Assembly (NCBI RefSeq): GCF_000350225.1
Contig: NW_005179032.1
Span: 62,001 to 126,000, forward strand
Length of the DNA stretch: 64,000 nt
Direction: 5' to 3'
DNA from: Chondrus crispus
Taxonomy: Eukaryota > Rhodophyta > Florideophyceae > Gigartinales > Gigartinaceae
Positions 53,761 to 64,000 of this stretch are shown here, in pieces; the first letter of the stretch is position 1; each line of letters begins with the position of its first letter. A program made the position numbers and the translations under genes. The notes below the pieces were generated by a model. That model was not told where the DNA came from and made no database searches. It was given only the letters and a program-made list of their open reading frames with translations.

Positions 53761-55883
53761 ATGGTGAGCGTCAATGATCCTCGAATTATTCTGGGTAACC
53801 GCATCCACACTCGTGCAAGACTGCTCACAGCTCTGAGTAAATGTCGTCGCATGTATGGGGCCGCCTGGAAGATCAAGATGGTCACGGGAACTGTCATTGG
53901 CATGAAAACTGACAAAGTTAAGGGCAGTGTGAATTCAGTCAGGGCTAAATAGGAATTATCAGATGGCGTCAAGGAAGTCACGCTTCGCATAGCTAACATC
54001 AAGGCTGGTGAAGTGATGGACCTGATCGATGACGACACTGAAGATCATATCCATCAAGAAACTGAACATTATGCGGGACCGGAGCTTACAGAGGACCGCG
54101 TGACGCCACTGGAAGGAGCACTCAGCCCGAGTACGAGGATCTCCGAGAATGACGAAATGGATTCCCAAGATGGCCTCATGAATGTCCACGGCCGGGCCTG
54201 CAAGCGTGAGGAAGTCACGATGCATTTAAATGGTATGATACCGCCAAGAAGATGGAAGGTGATTGGACCGATTGATGAGATTATATCCCGTGGTCACAGT
54301 CCATCTCAAATGCATCCCATGGACTACTTCATGTGAATGTTCCCACAGGAGCACTTGGCGTTAATGGTTTCCCACACCAACGATGCAATGGAGTCAAGGG
54401 GACTTCGGTTGACTACAAGAGGTGAAATTTTGAAGTTTTCGGGGTGCTAATCCTTATGAATCAGATTGAATTCAGCACCAGAAGGTCTCTTTGGAGCTCA
54501 CAGGAAACCAGCAAATATCTCCCGCAACTTAAAATCGGAGATATCATCTCCCGCAGAAGATTGGAGGAGCTTCGTCAGAATGTCACGTTCAGCTTTCCAG
54601 CTGACTCAAATGACAGATGGGGTATGATGAGGGACTTCATGGTCGCAATCAATGATCACAGAGCATCTCATTTGATTCCATCACAGAACATCTGCGTTGA
54701 TGAGAGTATGTCACGCTGGTATGGACTTGGAGGAGATTGGATTGTAACCGGTCTTCCTCATTATGTTGCCATGGACCGAAAACCCGAGAATGGCTGTGAG
54801 TTAAAGACTGGTGCATGTGGAAAAAGTGGAATCATAATAAGAATTGAGAACGTCGTCTCAGCTGAGGAGGCTTCTTTAAAGGATTTTGAAAGTGACCACT
54901 TACACGGAACCGCAGTGACTTTGAGGTTGTTACAGCCATGTTTTCACACCAATCGTGTTGTCTCCGCGGATTCGTACTTTTCTTCTGTCCACACGGCTGA
55001 ATCACTTTTATGAAAAAGGTCTTAGATTCACAGGTGAGGTGAAGACATCTACCAAGAAATATCCGATGAAATATCTATCTCATCTGGAGATTGCTGAAAA
55101 GGGAGAGCACGTCACACTAGTTTGGAAGCCGGTGGACGGGCCTCACCTTATGGCAGCGATGTGGATGGATCGAGACGGCAGATACTTTATTAGTTCTGTC
55201 GGAACATCCAACGAAGGAACTCCAATCTACCGCGAGAGATGGCGTACACGTCATGGCGTCACAAGAAAAAGGAATTGTCTATCCGTATTCCCTCAGTCTG
55301 CGAGCAGTATTATGAAACTTGCTCTCAGATTGACCGCCACAACATATCTCGTCAGGATGATCTCGGCTTAAAAAAGAAGTTCGAAGTCAAGGAGTGGTCT
55401 ATGCGTGTCAACACTTCTTTATTGGCCATTTGCATTGTGGATGCATGGAAACTGTATGCAGGTGCAAAAGGAGATGATTCTAAGATGTCTCCAAGTCAGT
55501 TTTATTGTGAGCTTGCTGACCAGTTGATTGATAACAAATATGATCGTATATTGTTACGTCAGCGAGAATCAGACAGTGGTGTTGAAGATGAAGATGTTAG
55601 GTTTGGCAGTGGAATTGGTACTCACCTAACTCCAACCACTCGCAAGCGGAAAGCGCATCCGGTGAGGGGACTTGTGCTCTTTATAAATCCAGATGCAATA
55701 TTTACAAAGGTACAAAAAAGTCAAAGTTTATTTGCTCAGCCTGCACGGTATATTTTGACAAAGAAGTATACCTTTGTCATCACCAGACTGGGCGTTACTA
55801 TTTTAAGAAACATGTCGACGAACGACACGATCCTACTTACAAAGGTAAGTACTTCTAGTGCTGAAGGCGTTCTCGGCCATTAA
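53761..55883 (+). pseudogene. piggyBac-like transposase pseudogene (DDE_Tnp_1_7)
   Basis: Blocks of a piggyBac-type transposase follow one another in order. The N-terminal part (MVSVNDPRIILGNRIH...) is followed by an acidic stretch. The DDE core includes NICVDESMSRWYG, LPHYVAMDRKPENG and VVSADSYFSSVHTAESL. A C-terminal region (DAWKLYAGAKGDD) and a basic tail complete it. It is interrupted by an in-frame TAG at 53950-53952, a TGA at 54334-54336 and frame changes near 54450, 55010 and 55240. Two of the catalytic Asp motifs are readable. It would have moved the element and the related MITE. It is not functional as it stands. Confidence 0.85.
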
Positions 55884-57199
55884 AACTGACTAAATTAGTC
55901 AGCATTTGAGTAAAATAGAGCAAAAAGAGATATAAAAACTCCTTTTGCCCCCTGTGGTTCTATCCTGCCTCTAAAGACTTGTTTGCAAGACCTGCGGCCG
56001 TGTCAGAATGCCCCTTTATGAGATGTCACCGTATCCAATCTCCTGTTCGAGTGGGCGCTATAAAGCGTCCTGGGCTGCGGGTCACGAACAAAAACTGTAG
56101 TGCAATAATGGGCTCTACATGGGGGTGGAACGAAAGGAAAATAATTGGATATGACAAGTAGTCCGGGTTGGGGGACACACGTGCGAATAATTGCACAGTT
56201 TAAATTTTTAATTATTTTATTTTATTTAGTTAATTCGTTGGCATTAATTTGCTGACATTAGATTAGATCTAGGATCTAGCGCCGCGAGCTACTGTAGTGG
56301 CTCCAGCTCGGCAATATATACCTTAGCCCGCTGACCACGAAGTCAGTAAGGTAACCCGAGTTGCCAGAGTTAGATCTCGCGTTCGTCGAAGACCGCTTCC
56401 GTTCACGCGACGCGCTTCCCTTCTACGCTGCTAACGACATCCTCTATTGCTCGGAGTCCCCTTTACTTATCCTTTTACCCTTTTCTATCTCTAATTCCTA
56501 TCCTTTTCTTTCTCCACCTCTATTTTTCCCTTAATTGTGTTGGTTCCATTGGAGTCGGTCGCGACCGATCCCGTGTTGGTGTGATTGCCATCGGGCTGCC
56601 CGTAGGTCGTAGCGCTGCTACAGTGTCCTGTTCCGTCGGAAGGCTGTTGCCACGACGCCTCCTTCGAAGGTCTTATCATACAAGACAGTGTTGGTACCAC
56701 CAACCGCGAATGCGATCGCATTGGTGTCGGTGTTTTGCCATCGGGCAACACGTTGGTAGTAGCGTTGCTACATAGTTACGTTCCCGTCGGGTAGTGCTAA
56801 TCGAGCCCCCGTCGAAGACCTTGAGTTATACGCAAGGTGCTGAAGACGCTCGTGGAGCATTAGCCTTACAACCCAGCAAACCGCGGTTATATTCTCGTAC
56901 ACAAGCCCAACCCGCACTCGCTGAGCACTCAAGTCTTCACAAGCCTCTACCTTTATTATCCTCCCGGGCCGGGCATCTTTCCTTAACCCCCCCGTCGGAG
57001 TGGAGCTACCGTGGGGCGCAAGCTCACACGAGGGGAAAGGGAGTCTCGAACGCTCCGTAGCGCGTGCCATCGGCAGTGATTGTTTCTGTTGCTGTTTTTC
57101 TTCTTTTTGTTTGACCGTCGGACTGTGTTCGCGGCCTGCTGGGCACATTGCACTACAAAAACCATCGAGATCCCCGAAGGGATTTTTCGACCACTAAAG
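55884..57199. other. Non-coding tail of the piggyBac-like element
   Basis: No frame is credible. Two copies of a unit of about 68 bases lie at about 56571-56640 and 56728-56797 (sharing TTGCCATCGGGC, TAGTAGCG/GTAGCGCTGCTACA and CCGTCGG). This may be a nested older insert, since composition differs from the transposase region. Confidence 0.5.
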
Positions 57200-57271
57200 T
57201 GCTCAGCGAGGAGTTGAACCCCGGCCTCTAAGACTCAGCGATCCTTGCAGACCACTGATCTGGCTTGTCAG
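57200..57271 (-). other. tRNA-like remnant, possible SINE head
   Basis: On the minus strand a D-arm (CAGATCAGTGGTCTG, 57262-57248) and a T-arm (CGGGGTTCAACTCCTCG, 57223-57207) fold with normal spacing and give good A- and B-box promoters. The anticodon stem is poor and the acceptor strands do not pair. So it is not a working tRNA gene but a tRNA pseudogene or the head of a SINE. Confidence 0.4.
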
Positions 57272-57439
57272 TTACTAACTAGTAGTTTATAGTTGTCTTT
57301 ATAGTCGTTCAAAGTTCTTCTTCGTAAAAATTGTGCTCCTTTTGTTCTATACTTGCGAAAATCTTAAATTTGTTTAAATTTTACTGTAGAGCATTTGAGC
57401 TGATATGAGGCAAATTGCCGGTCGTCTAGACACTAGTAG

Positions 57440-58900
57440 AGTCCATTCAGAGAACTGGTGAGAACAGGTCGGGAAAGTTGAAGATGTTGTAGTTTATTCT
57501 GTTAGAGCTGCTGTACGATACTTGGATATATACTGCATTGCATGTGCAGATGCGTTCTCAGTGCATTCCAGTTTGTATAACGTAATCAACCTCAATTCCG
57601 CTGAATTGAGGAAATTGGTACTGTAGCATGTCAAACATGGGCCGTCAACTTTAGGGTCGATTATACCGAACCTACTCTAACCTACGTGTCGCTGTAGTCG
57701 TATTACTCTTGATGCAGGATGTGCTCCAGCAGTTCACCATACTGGTATTCCCGTCAACTCGCCTTCTTACAATTACTGGTGGCTTGAAACTCCAAAACTT
57801 GCGCGATGGCGCTCATGAAGCGAACGGAGTAGTGGTTTTGTGAGGATATCAGCAGTCTGTTGTGCAGTTGAACAGTATTGAAGCTGAACAATTCCTTGAG
57901 CAACCTGATCAATCATAAAATGTTTGCGAATAGCGACATACTTGGCGTTGCGCACACCTGATTCAGCCCAAGTGATTGCGCCTTGGTTGTCTTCCCAAAT
58001 AGTTGTCGCTGCACGCTGACTTTGACTCAGTTCTCCCAAAAGTCCACGTGTCCAAATAATTTCCTTACATAGCTCGCTTGCTGCTACAAATTCCGTTTCA
58101 GTAGTCGAGAGGGTTACCATTTTTGCTTCAAACTCCTCCATGATATTGCTGTACCTCCCAGCGTAAGAAGGCATCCAGTGGTTGAATTTCGATCGGTTTG
58201 GTCACCACCCCAGTCAGCGTCAGTGTAACCCTCCAGTACACCGGTCGCACCTGAAATACGCAGCACCAGTTCCCGACTTCCTTTAAGATACCGCAGCACT
58301 CTCTTGACAGCCACAATATCCGCTTGATTTGGGCAAGAGGTAAAGCGACTGAGTATGGCAACAGCTGCACTGATACCCGGTCGCGTTCTGGCTGCTAGGA
58401 ACAGAAGTGCACCGGTCATCTCACGATATTTCTCCTGATCTGCAGGAGCGGTGTCATCGAATAACATTCCCGCGCACATCGGGGTAGCCACTGATTTACA
58501 GTCTTGAAGGCCAAAACGACGTAGAATCTGATCTGTGTAGTGCGTCTGTGACAGCCAGGCACCGTTCTCGTGTCGGATTACCTTGATACCGAGAAATAGG
58601 TTCAGGCTCCCTAGGTCCTTGACATCGAGATGGCTTGCAACTTCCTGTTTCCCTTCAGACACGACGTCTTGAGTCGGGCCTATCACCAGTATGTCATCGA
58701 CATACTGTAGGAGCCATATGTCGTTTCTGCGAAACACACACTGATCAGACTGTAGAGCCACAAAGCCTAGTGTTTTCATCACCTGATTCCATTTCTGGTT
58801 CCACAGAAGAGGAGCTTCCTTCAGCCCGTAGAGTCCTTTTGTATACGCAACACTTCGGATGACTTGCAGATGGATTCGTCAATCTGAGCGACTCCTGGAG
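57440..58900 (-). mobile_element. LTR-F: truncated Copia element (fossil)
   Basis: The minus strand encodes the end of reverse transcriptase (LLQYVDDILVIG) and RNase H (VLEGYTDADWGG, TEFVAASELCKEIIW, QTADILTKPL) at about 58.9-57.8 kb. An LTR-like stretch follows at about 57.77-57.48 kb, related to LTR-C. The 5' two-thirds of the element is missing and the rest has about one break. The fragment is old. Confidence 0.85.
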
Positions 58901-60190
58901 GTGGAGAAATGTATACTGTGATGGTAGGTTCGGAGGGGCAAGGGAAAGAAGGAGGGCAGGTTGATGTGTGTGAGTGAAGGAGTTGGTACCGAGGTTTACT
59001 TTGAAGCCGTTTTCCTGCGATACTTATACACGTCGAGTGCTACACTATCGCTCCACTCCGACTCCCAGTAAACCATACTCTACTATGCGCGACCAAGCGC
59101 GGTCCTCTTGTGGCCCGACCATACTGTTCGATTTCCACCTTACGAATCGATTCGTAACTATTAGCTCACAACTATTTCTACACATTCCAAATGACTGTAA
59201 ACCATGGCCCTATGCATGCAACTGTTTCACACCTTACTAATCTGCATCCAGTCATGCCAGACTTCATTGTTGTGCAACGAACAACTTGGCACTTGTCTAT
59301 TTCCAACAACGCAAACGTCTTTCATATCACAATCGCCATACGTATCCTTGTTTCTCACCTTACTAATTTCGCCAAGCACTGCCAGACAATTATGGCAAGT
59401 TATAACAATGTGCATCCAGACTTTCTACACAACTCACATGAGAATACATGTAAATCACACGAGTACTGTCATGAACTTGCATCCAACGGCGCACCATGAC
59501 GAGAGCACAGTGCAACGGCGCGTGCTCACGCAAGACTCGCATACAGCGTGACGCGTACACAGAATAATCGCACAACTGTATTCCTCTCGCGAGAAGTACT
59601 TGTTGTACTTTTGATTCACATGTACTGTACTCGGACACGCGCAGGATCGCAAACAGTCTGACACTGTAAAACTGTAAACCCTCATGTGCATACACCTGGA
59701 TGCGTGTACATGTGTACGTACACGAATCCACCTGGCGACGTGTACATGTGTACACGGCATACATCTGTCCCGCCCGGGGGCCCCATGCAATTACCCATTA
59801 CAACCATGGCAAACCACTTGAAACCCCCAAAACAACGTAATTATGGCATATACAGGCCATTTAAAGTACATCACAAGGCCAATGATGCACACGTGGACAA
59901 CGCTCGACCAATAGATTTGCAGCATTAGACCTGAGGGCCAATAGAATTGCAGTATTTCCTGTGTAGTCTATAGTACTACGGGCCAAGGTTCCACTTGGCA
60001 AAACTATGCAAATTTGCATGACCCTCCGAGAGGCCACTTTCGTCCCCGGAACCCCAAAATCTGGGATTTTACACATGTCATGTCGTGATATGGGTAAGAG
60101 CGCCCGGACCGTCCAGTCATGTACACGTGTCGCTCGATTTTGACCTTTTCAGATAACAGCATGTGGTCGCACATTTTCAATACCTCCCCT
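58901..60190. other. No gene; probable 3' LTR area of LTR-G and short palindromes
   Basis: 59702-59757 holds two copies of a GTGTACATGTGTAC motif. The stretch next to 60190 begins, read on the minus strand, after a purine run (GAGGGGAGG) that follows the LTR-G stop, so the 3' LTR of LTR-G probably starts here. Its partner lies outside the window and I cannot bound it. Confidence 0.45.
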
Positions 60191-60193
60191 CGA

Positions 60194-63100
60194 TCACATG
60201 CTTTGGGCAGCTTTGCACTCGGAAAGCCCAACCATGCCCACGAACTTTTCAAACAGCACGCGACCAAGTGGTTTGGTCAGCATATCGGCTGGCATTTCTG
60301 TTGTCGGACAATGGTACAATGTGACCAGTTTTCGCTGCACCGCATCTCGAACAAAATGATACGTAATATCAATGTGCTTGTTGCGACGATTTGTAGATTC
60401 GTTCTGAGCAAACGCAATCGTACCAGCGTTGTCACATCCAACGCGAATTGTTGGATCCGAATTCGCACCAAGTACATCGGCATGGAAGCGTCGAAGCCAC
60501 GCAGCCTCTTTGCATGCTTCACTGAGTGCGATGTATTCTGCCTCACAAGTAGACTTTGCAACTACTGTTTGTTTCCGGGAAGCCCAACTGATAGGCCCAT
60601 CACAAAGCTTGAACACGTACCCACTCGTTGATTTTCGTGATTCAAGGCATCCACCCCAATCTGCGTCGCTATACCCATGAAGTTCCGTACCAAGATCATT
60701 TTTACCAAACACTATTCCAAGATGCTGGGACCCACGCAAGTATCTCAAAACACGTTTCACACCTGTCCAATGCGAATCGTGAGGGTCAGCACAGTGTTGA
60801 GATAACTTTCCAATGGCATACGCAATATCGGGGCGGGTCCCGACCATTAGGAACATTAGACATCCAATGGCTTGACGATATGGTTCAAAGCATGGGTTGT
60901 CATCAGTGCCAGTTTCGGCCACTTGCATTGTGACATGTCGAGACTGTTCCATCGGAGTAACGCAAGGATTGCATGCCGACGTTTTGAACCGTTTCAGTAC
61001 TGCTTGGGCATACTTCGACTGCGTGACGGTCAGGACGTGTTTAGAACGTATACGGTCGATCTCTAGACCAATACAAGTCTTCGCTTCGCCAAGGTCTTTC
61101 ATATCGAATCGTTTGTTGAGTTCGTTTTTCATCCATAATATGGCCTCCAAGTCACTTCCAGCTAGCAGCAGATCGTCCACGTACAACGCGATAATCATGA
61201 TGACATTGCCTTGACGTCGAATGTAAAGACATGGGTCGCTGCGTGTAGTGTTGAAACCAAGTTCAGTGATCAGAAACTCATCGATCTTACTATGCCATTG
61301 GCGATGGGCTTGCTTAAGACCATAGATTGCTTTCAAAAGTTTACACACCGAATCAGGTTTGACTTTGTCGATGCATCCTTCAGGTTGCTCCATGTAGATT
61401 TCTTCGTGAAGGTCACCGTTGAGGAAGGCAGTCACCACGTCCATCTGATGCAGCTCAAGGTCAAAGTGCGCAACCAGTGCCAGCAGCAGACGGATAGTTG
61501 TGAACTTGATGACAGGGGCGAAAGTTTCAGTGTAATCGATGCCTTCTACTTGTTGAAAGCCTCGTGCCACAAGACGTCCCTTTGCAGTTTCGACCAATTT
61601 TCCGGACTCGTCAGGAAGTTGCTTCACTCCGAAAACCCACCTGGACGTCAGGACGTTTGATGCTTGAGATCTTGGAACAAGTGTCCATGTTTTGTTTTTG
61701 TGTTGTGAAGCAAGTTCTTTGTCGATGCCCTTCTGCCAGAAGCGAGCTTTTGGAGAATCCATAGCTTGCTTATACGAGTTTGGGATTTCCGTTATCACAT
61801 GGGCGTGGCTAAGGAGTCCAGCAGTCACCAAAGCTGCTGCCCACCACGCCCCAGGCGTTTTGCGAACGCGAGTGGACCGACGGAGATTAGTTGGCGGATC
61901 AATAGTTTCTTCCTCAACTACGTGTTGCTCAACTGTTTCGGTAGTTTCGTTCTCCCCTGCAGTTGTGGAGGAGTTCGAGGATTCATCAGAGTGTTGTTGT
62001 TCATCCGGCGATGATGCTTCTGATGTCACTGCATCATTTTCTGCAACTTCCTCATCGATGCTCAAGTTGATTGTGTCATCATCAGTTGAAGCCTCCTTGT
62101 TTGTATCCATCGGTTCACCAGAATTGCCTCCCGTGGACTCGTCAAAAGTAACATCTCTGGATACGATCACTTTGTGCAAATCACCATCCCACAACTTGTA
62201 AGCTTTCGTATTTTCAGCATACCCTAGAAACATTGCCTCCTTTGCACGGGCATCAAGTTTCTGGATGTTGTGTTTTGGTAATGTATACCAACACTTTGAA
62301 CCGAAAACACGCAAATGACCAACATTTGGCACAGATTTCATCCATAAGTGGTATGGGGTCATCTTGGGGGGAATGGCACGTGACGTGACTCGATTTCGAA
62401 CGTACACTGCATTGGCAAGTGCTTCTGCCCAGAACCCCTTTGTAACTTTCTTGTGCGCTAGCATGGAGCGCACCAAGTTTACCAAAGTTCTGTTCAGTCG
62501 TTCGGCGACGCCATTTTGCTCCGGTGTGTACGCGGTCGTCATTTGATGCTGAGTACCATTTGCAATCAGAAAAGACTTAAACTCCGTGGACAGATACTCA
62601 CCACCTCGATCGGTGCGAAGCACTTTGATCTTGCGACCAGTGTGAGTCTGAGCAAGTTGTGCAAACATTTTGTATCGTTCAAATGCTTCTGATTTATGGT
62701 GCATAGGGTACACTACTGACCAGTTTGAGTGATCATCTATGAAGGTAATGAAGTACTTGGCACCACCAATGGACTGCACCTCTAAGGGGCCACAAACATC
62801 AGAGTGAACTAAGTCTAGACAGAAGTATGCCCGCCTCGAGGACCGCTCTTTTGGGATCACAGCTCGAGTGGCTTTGCCGTAGACGCACGCAGAACATTTT
62901 TCAGAGATGCAATCATTGTCAGTATTGTTGATTTTGTTAGCCTCATTACCAAGTAGTCTGACTCCACTTACCACATTGTCACGAATCATCGAAGCAATAC
63001 CTTGAGAATGCACATGTGCAAAGCGCTCATGCCACGTTTGCAGGGTGGCAGCATGTGCAGATCCGATGTCACTGACGATGTCGAGAACGTACAGTTCTCC

Positions 63101-63970
63101 AACCAATGTCGCAGTCGCCACTACAGTTGAGCCTCGTCTGATCATGCATTTTCCATTTTCGAACCCAACTTTTAGTCCAAGTTCAGTCATTCGACTGACA
63201 GAGAGCAGAGAGAACGCAAAGTCCGGAACGTGCAATACATCCGTCAACTTGCACGGTTCGATGCGGCCATTCACATTTAACTTCAAGTGAACGTCACCAC
63301 GGCCGGCAACCTTTGCACTAGCCTTGGTTCCCATCTGAACAGAGGCGGATTCAAGTGGCTCATACGTCGCAAACAAAGATCGGTCATATGTAATATGAGC
63401 TGTACAAGCTGAATCTACGAGCCACGAAGGCGACATCTCCAGATCGTTCGTGTGCGAAGCTTTCGACATCAGACATGTGAAGTCGACGCTGTTTACAACC
63501 ATGTCAGGATCAGGTTTCTGTGTGACAAATGCAGATTGTTTCCGCTGAGACATACGCGGTTTATATCCGCTAGGAGGAGCCGGGCGACGCCCATTCAAAT
63601 CCTTTCCCCAGCAGCGGGTTGCCGTATGGCCTGTATGACCGCAGTTCGTGCATTTGTAATCGTTTATGTCCCGATTGTTCGGGGCACAATTAACCAGAGC
63701 CGATGTCTGTGAGGAGCTATACTTCATGTTTGCTCGTTGCTCTTCCTGCAGCAGACGACTTTTCACAAAGTCCAAACTGAATATCTTTTCCTCATTACCG
63801 AGAGCATCAAGTGCAACGATGAGAGCCTCGAAACGGGCAGGCAGACCGTTGAGAACTGCCATGACCATCTCCTTGTCATCGATATTTACGCTCATTGACT
63901 TGAGGATGGCTGCCAGCTGCTTGACACGATTGATGTATGCAAGCACCTTTTCACCGGAAAGCATCTTCAC
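60194..63970 (-). CDS. LTR-G Copia Gag-Pol polyprotein (5' end outside the window)
   Basis: The visible 1258 residues run in the order Gag C-terminal half (UBN2 type), zinc knuckle (CTNCGHTGHTATRC, about 107-120), protease (WLVDSACTAHITYDR, about 185-199) and integrase (LVHSDVCGPL, then RTDRGGEYLS and TPEQNGVAERLNRT). Next come an acidic linker (about 640-700), reverse transcriptase (VDVVTAFLNGDL and LYVDDLLLAG) and RNase H (GYSDADWGGC, CEAEYIALSEA), ending in PADMLTKPL. All active-site motifs are normal. The product is cut by its own protease and makes and inserts cDNA. The frame continues past the window edge, so the true start is not here. Confidence 0.92.
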   Translation of the reverse strand: MKMLSGEKVLAYINRVKQLAAILKSMSVNIDDKEMVMAVLNGLPARFEALIVALDALGNEEKIFSLDFVKSRLLQEEQRANMKYSSSQTSALVNCAPNNRDINDYKCTNCGHTGHTATRCWGKDLNGRRPAPPSGYKPRMSQRKQSAFVTQKPDPDMVVNSVDFTCLMSKASHTNDLEMSPSWLVDSACTAHITYDRSLFATYEPLESASVQMGTKASAKVAGRGDVHLKLNVNGRIEPCKLTDVLHVPDFAFSLLSVSRMTELGLKVGFENGKCMIRRGSTVVATATLVGELYVLDIVSDIGSAHAATLQTWHERFAHVHSQGIASMIRDNVVSGVRLLGNEANKINNTDNDCISEKCSACVYGKATRAVIPKERSSRRAYFCLDLVHSDVCGPLEVQSIGGAKYFITFIDDHSNWSVVYPMHHKSEAFERYKMFAQLAQTHTGRKIKVLRTDRGGEYLSTEFKSFLIANGTQHQMTTAYTPEQNGVAERLNRTLVNLVRSMLAHKKVTKGFWAEALANAVYVRNRVTSRAIPPKMTPYHLWMKSVPNVGHLRVFGSKCWYTLPKHNIQKLDARAKEAMFLGYAENTKAYKLWDGDLHKVIVSRDVTFDESTGGNSGEPMDTNKEASTDDDTINLSIDEEVAENDAVTSEASSPDEQQHSDESSNSSTTAGENETTETVEQHVVEEETIDPPTNLRRSTRVRKTPGAWWAAALVTAGLLSHAHVITEIPNSYKQAMDSPKARFWQKGIDKELASQHKNKTWTLVPRSQASNVLTSRWVFGVKQLPDESGKLVETAKGRLVARGFQQVEGIDYTETFAPVIKFTTIRLLLALVAHFDLELHQMDVVTAFLNGDLHEEIYMEQPEGCIDKVKPDSVCKLLKAIYGLKQAHRQWHSKIDEFLITELGFNTTRSDPCLYIRRQGNVIMIIALYVDDLLLAGSDLEAILWMKNELNKRFDMKDLGEAKTCIGLEIDRIRSKHVLTVTQSKYAQAVLKRFKTSACNPCVTPMEQSRHVTMQVAETGTDDNPCFEPYRQAIGCLMFLMVGTRPDIAYAIGKLSQHCADPHDSHWTGVKRVLRYLRGSQHLGIVFGKNDLGTELHGYSDADWGGCLESRKSTSGYVFKLCDGPISWASRKQTVVAKSTCEAEYIALSEACKEAAWLRRFHADVLGANSDPTIRVGCDNAGTIAFAQNESTNRRNKHIDITYHFVRDAVQRKLVTLYHCPTTEMPADMLTKPLGRVLFEKFVGMVGLSECKAAQSM

Positions 63971-64000
63971 AGTGTAGAACTCACGACGTGCAGCTAGTTT
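60194..64000 (-). mobile_element. LTR-G: Copia element, cut by the window edge
   Basis: A single open Copia polyprotein on the minus strand runs off the right edge of the window. It looks whole as far as it can be seen, with no break. A purine tract after the stop (GGGGAGG) marks the junction with the 3' LTR. The 5' LTR and start of gag are beyond 64000. The open frame suggests it is young. Confidence 0.9.

Larger units (their letters stand above)
53554..57436 (+). mobile_element. piggyBac-like DNA transposon, decayed
   Basis: The ends match the MITE at 18311: CTAG then TGTCTACGTGATAAATGACC on the left (from 53554), and the complement TGTCTAGACGACC next to CTAG on the right (57433-57436). 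It is about 3.9 kb, holding one broken transposase (53761-55883) and about 1.5 kb of non-coding sequence. CTAG sits where TTAA is found in classical piggyBac. Confidence 0.8.

Noticed and set aside
57200-57271. Functional tRNA gene
   Set aside because: Acceptor strands do not pair and position 33 is not T; kept only as a tRNA-like remnant.

Overview
The window is a transposon-packed, intron-poor eukaryotic region. Most of the 64 kb is LTR retrotransposons (Copia and Ty3/Gypsy) and cut-and-paste DNA transposons (pogo/Fot1-like, PIF/Harbinger, piggyBac-like and short inverted-repeat derivatives), with a few host genes between them. The host genes are single-exon, have clear TATA boxes and encode secreted, membrane or zinc-finger proteins. 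This suits a compact-gene, repeat-rich eukaryote such as a florideophyte red alga; an oomycete or chytrid is not excluded. No bacterial features, CRISPR array or rRNA were seen.

Layout: 1-3.3 kb is GC-rich with one unrecognised 504-residue reading frame on the minus strand. 3.3-9.2 kb is a Copia element (LTR-A) with 503-bp LTRs and a half-tRNA-iMet type primer site. 9.7-10.35 kb is a broken relative of the membrane-protein gene at 31.4-32.5 kb. 12.6-12.9 kb is a small Cys-rich secreted protein gene. 13.06-13.63 kb is an internally deleted pogo element, followed by two back-to-back perfect hairpins. Two near-identical pogo elements lie in opposite orientation at 15.06-17.43 and 34.13-36.50 kb. 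Between them are inverted-repeat elements (18.3-19.2 kb), a second Cys-rich secreted protein gene (19.7-20.1 kb), the Ty3 element LTR-B (22.4-29.7 kb), the membrane-protein gene and Copia remnants. 36.5-41.1 kb is Copia LTR-D; its 3' LTR lies at 17.5 kb beyond the other pogo copy. 42-49.5 kb is a broken CDCA7-type zinc-finger gene split by a chromodomain-bearing Ty3 element (LTR-E). 50.8-53.5 kb is a Harbinger transposon, 53.5-57.4 kb a decayed piggyBac-like transposon, 57.4-58.9 kb a Copia fragment, and 60.2 kb to the end a Copia element with one long open polyprotein.

The standout is in LTR-B. Between the end of pol and the 3' LTR, on the opposite strand to gag-pol, lies an intact 495-codon gene. 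Its product starts with a copy of the histone H3 tail (22 of the first 28 mature residues identical). It keeps K4 and K14 but has A, C, R and R at the K9, K18, K23 and K27 positions, followed by a non-histone body with a possible papain-like Cys/His/Asp triad and a basic nuclear-localisation-like C terminus. The element is young (about 2 differences between 265-bp LTRs), has a perfect AATAT target duplication, and a paralogous empty site is present at 33.7 kb. I read this as a retrotransposon-borne histone mimic.

The second main result is a rearrangement. The LTR-D 5' LTR and its 3' LTR share length (108 bp) and the same CTTTA flank, yet lie 23 kb apart in opposite orientation, each on the outer Copia side of a pogo copy. 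Recombination between the inverted pogo copies, flipping about 16.7 kb, explains this exactly.
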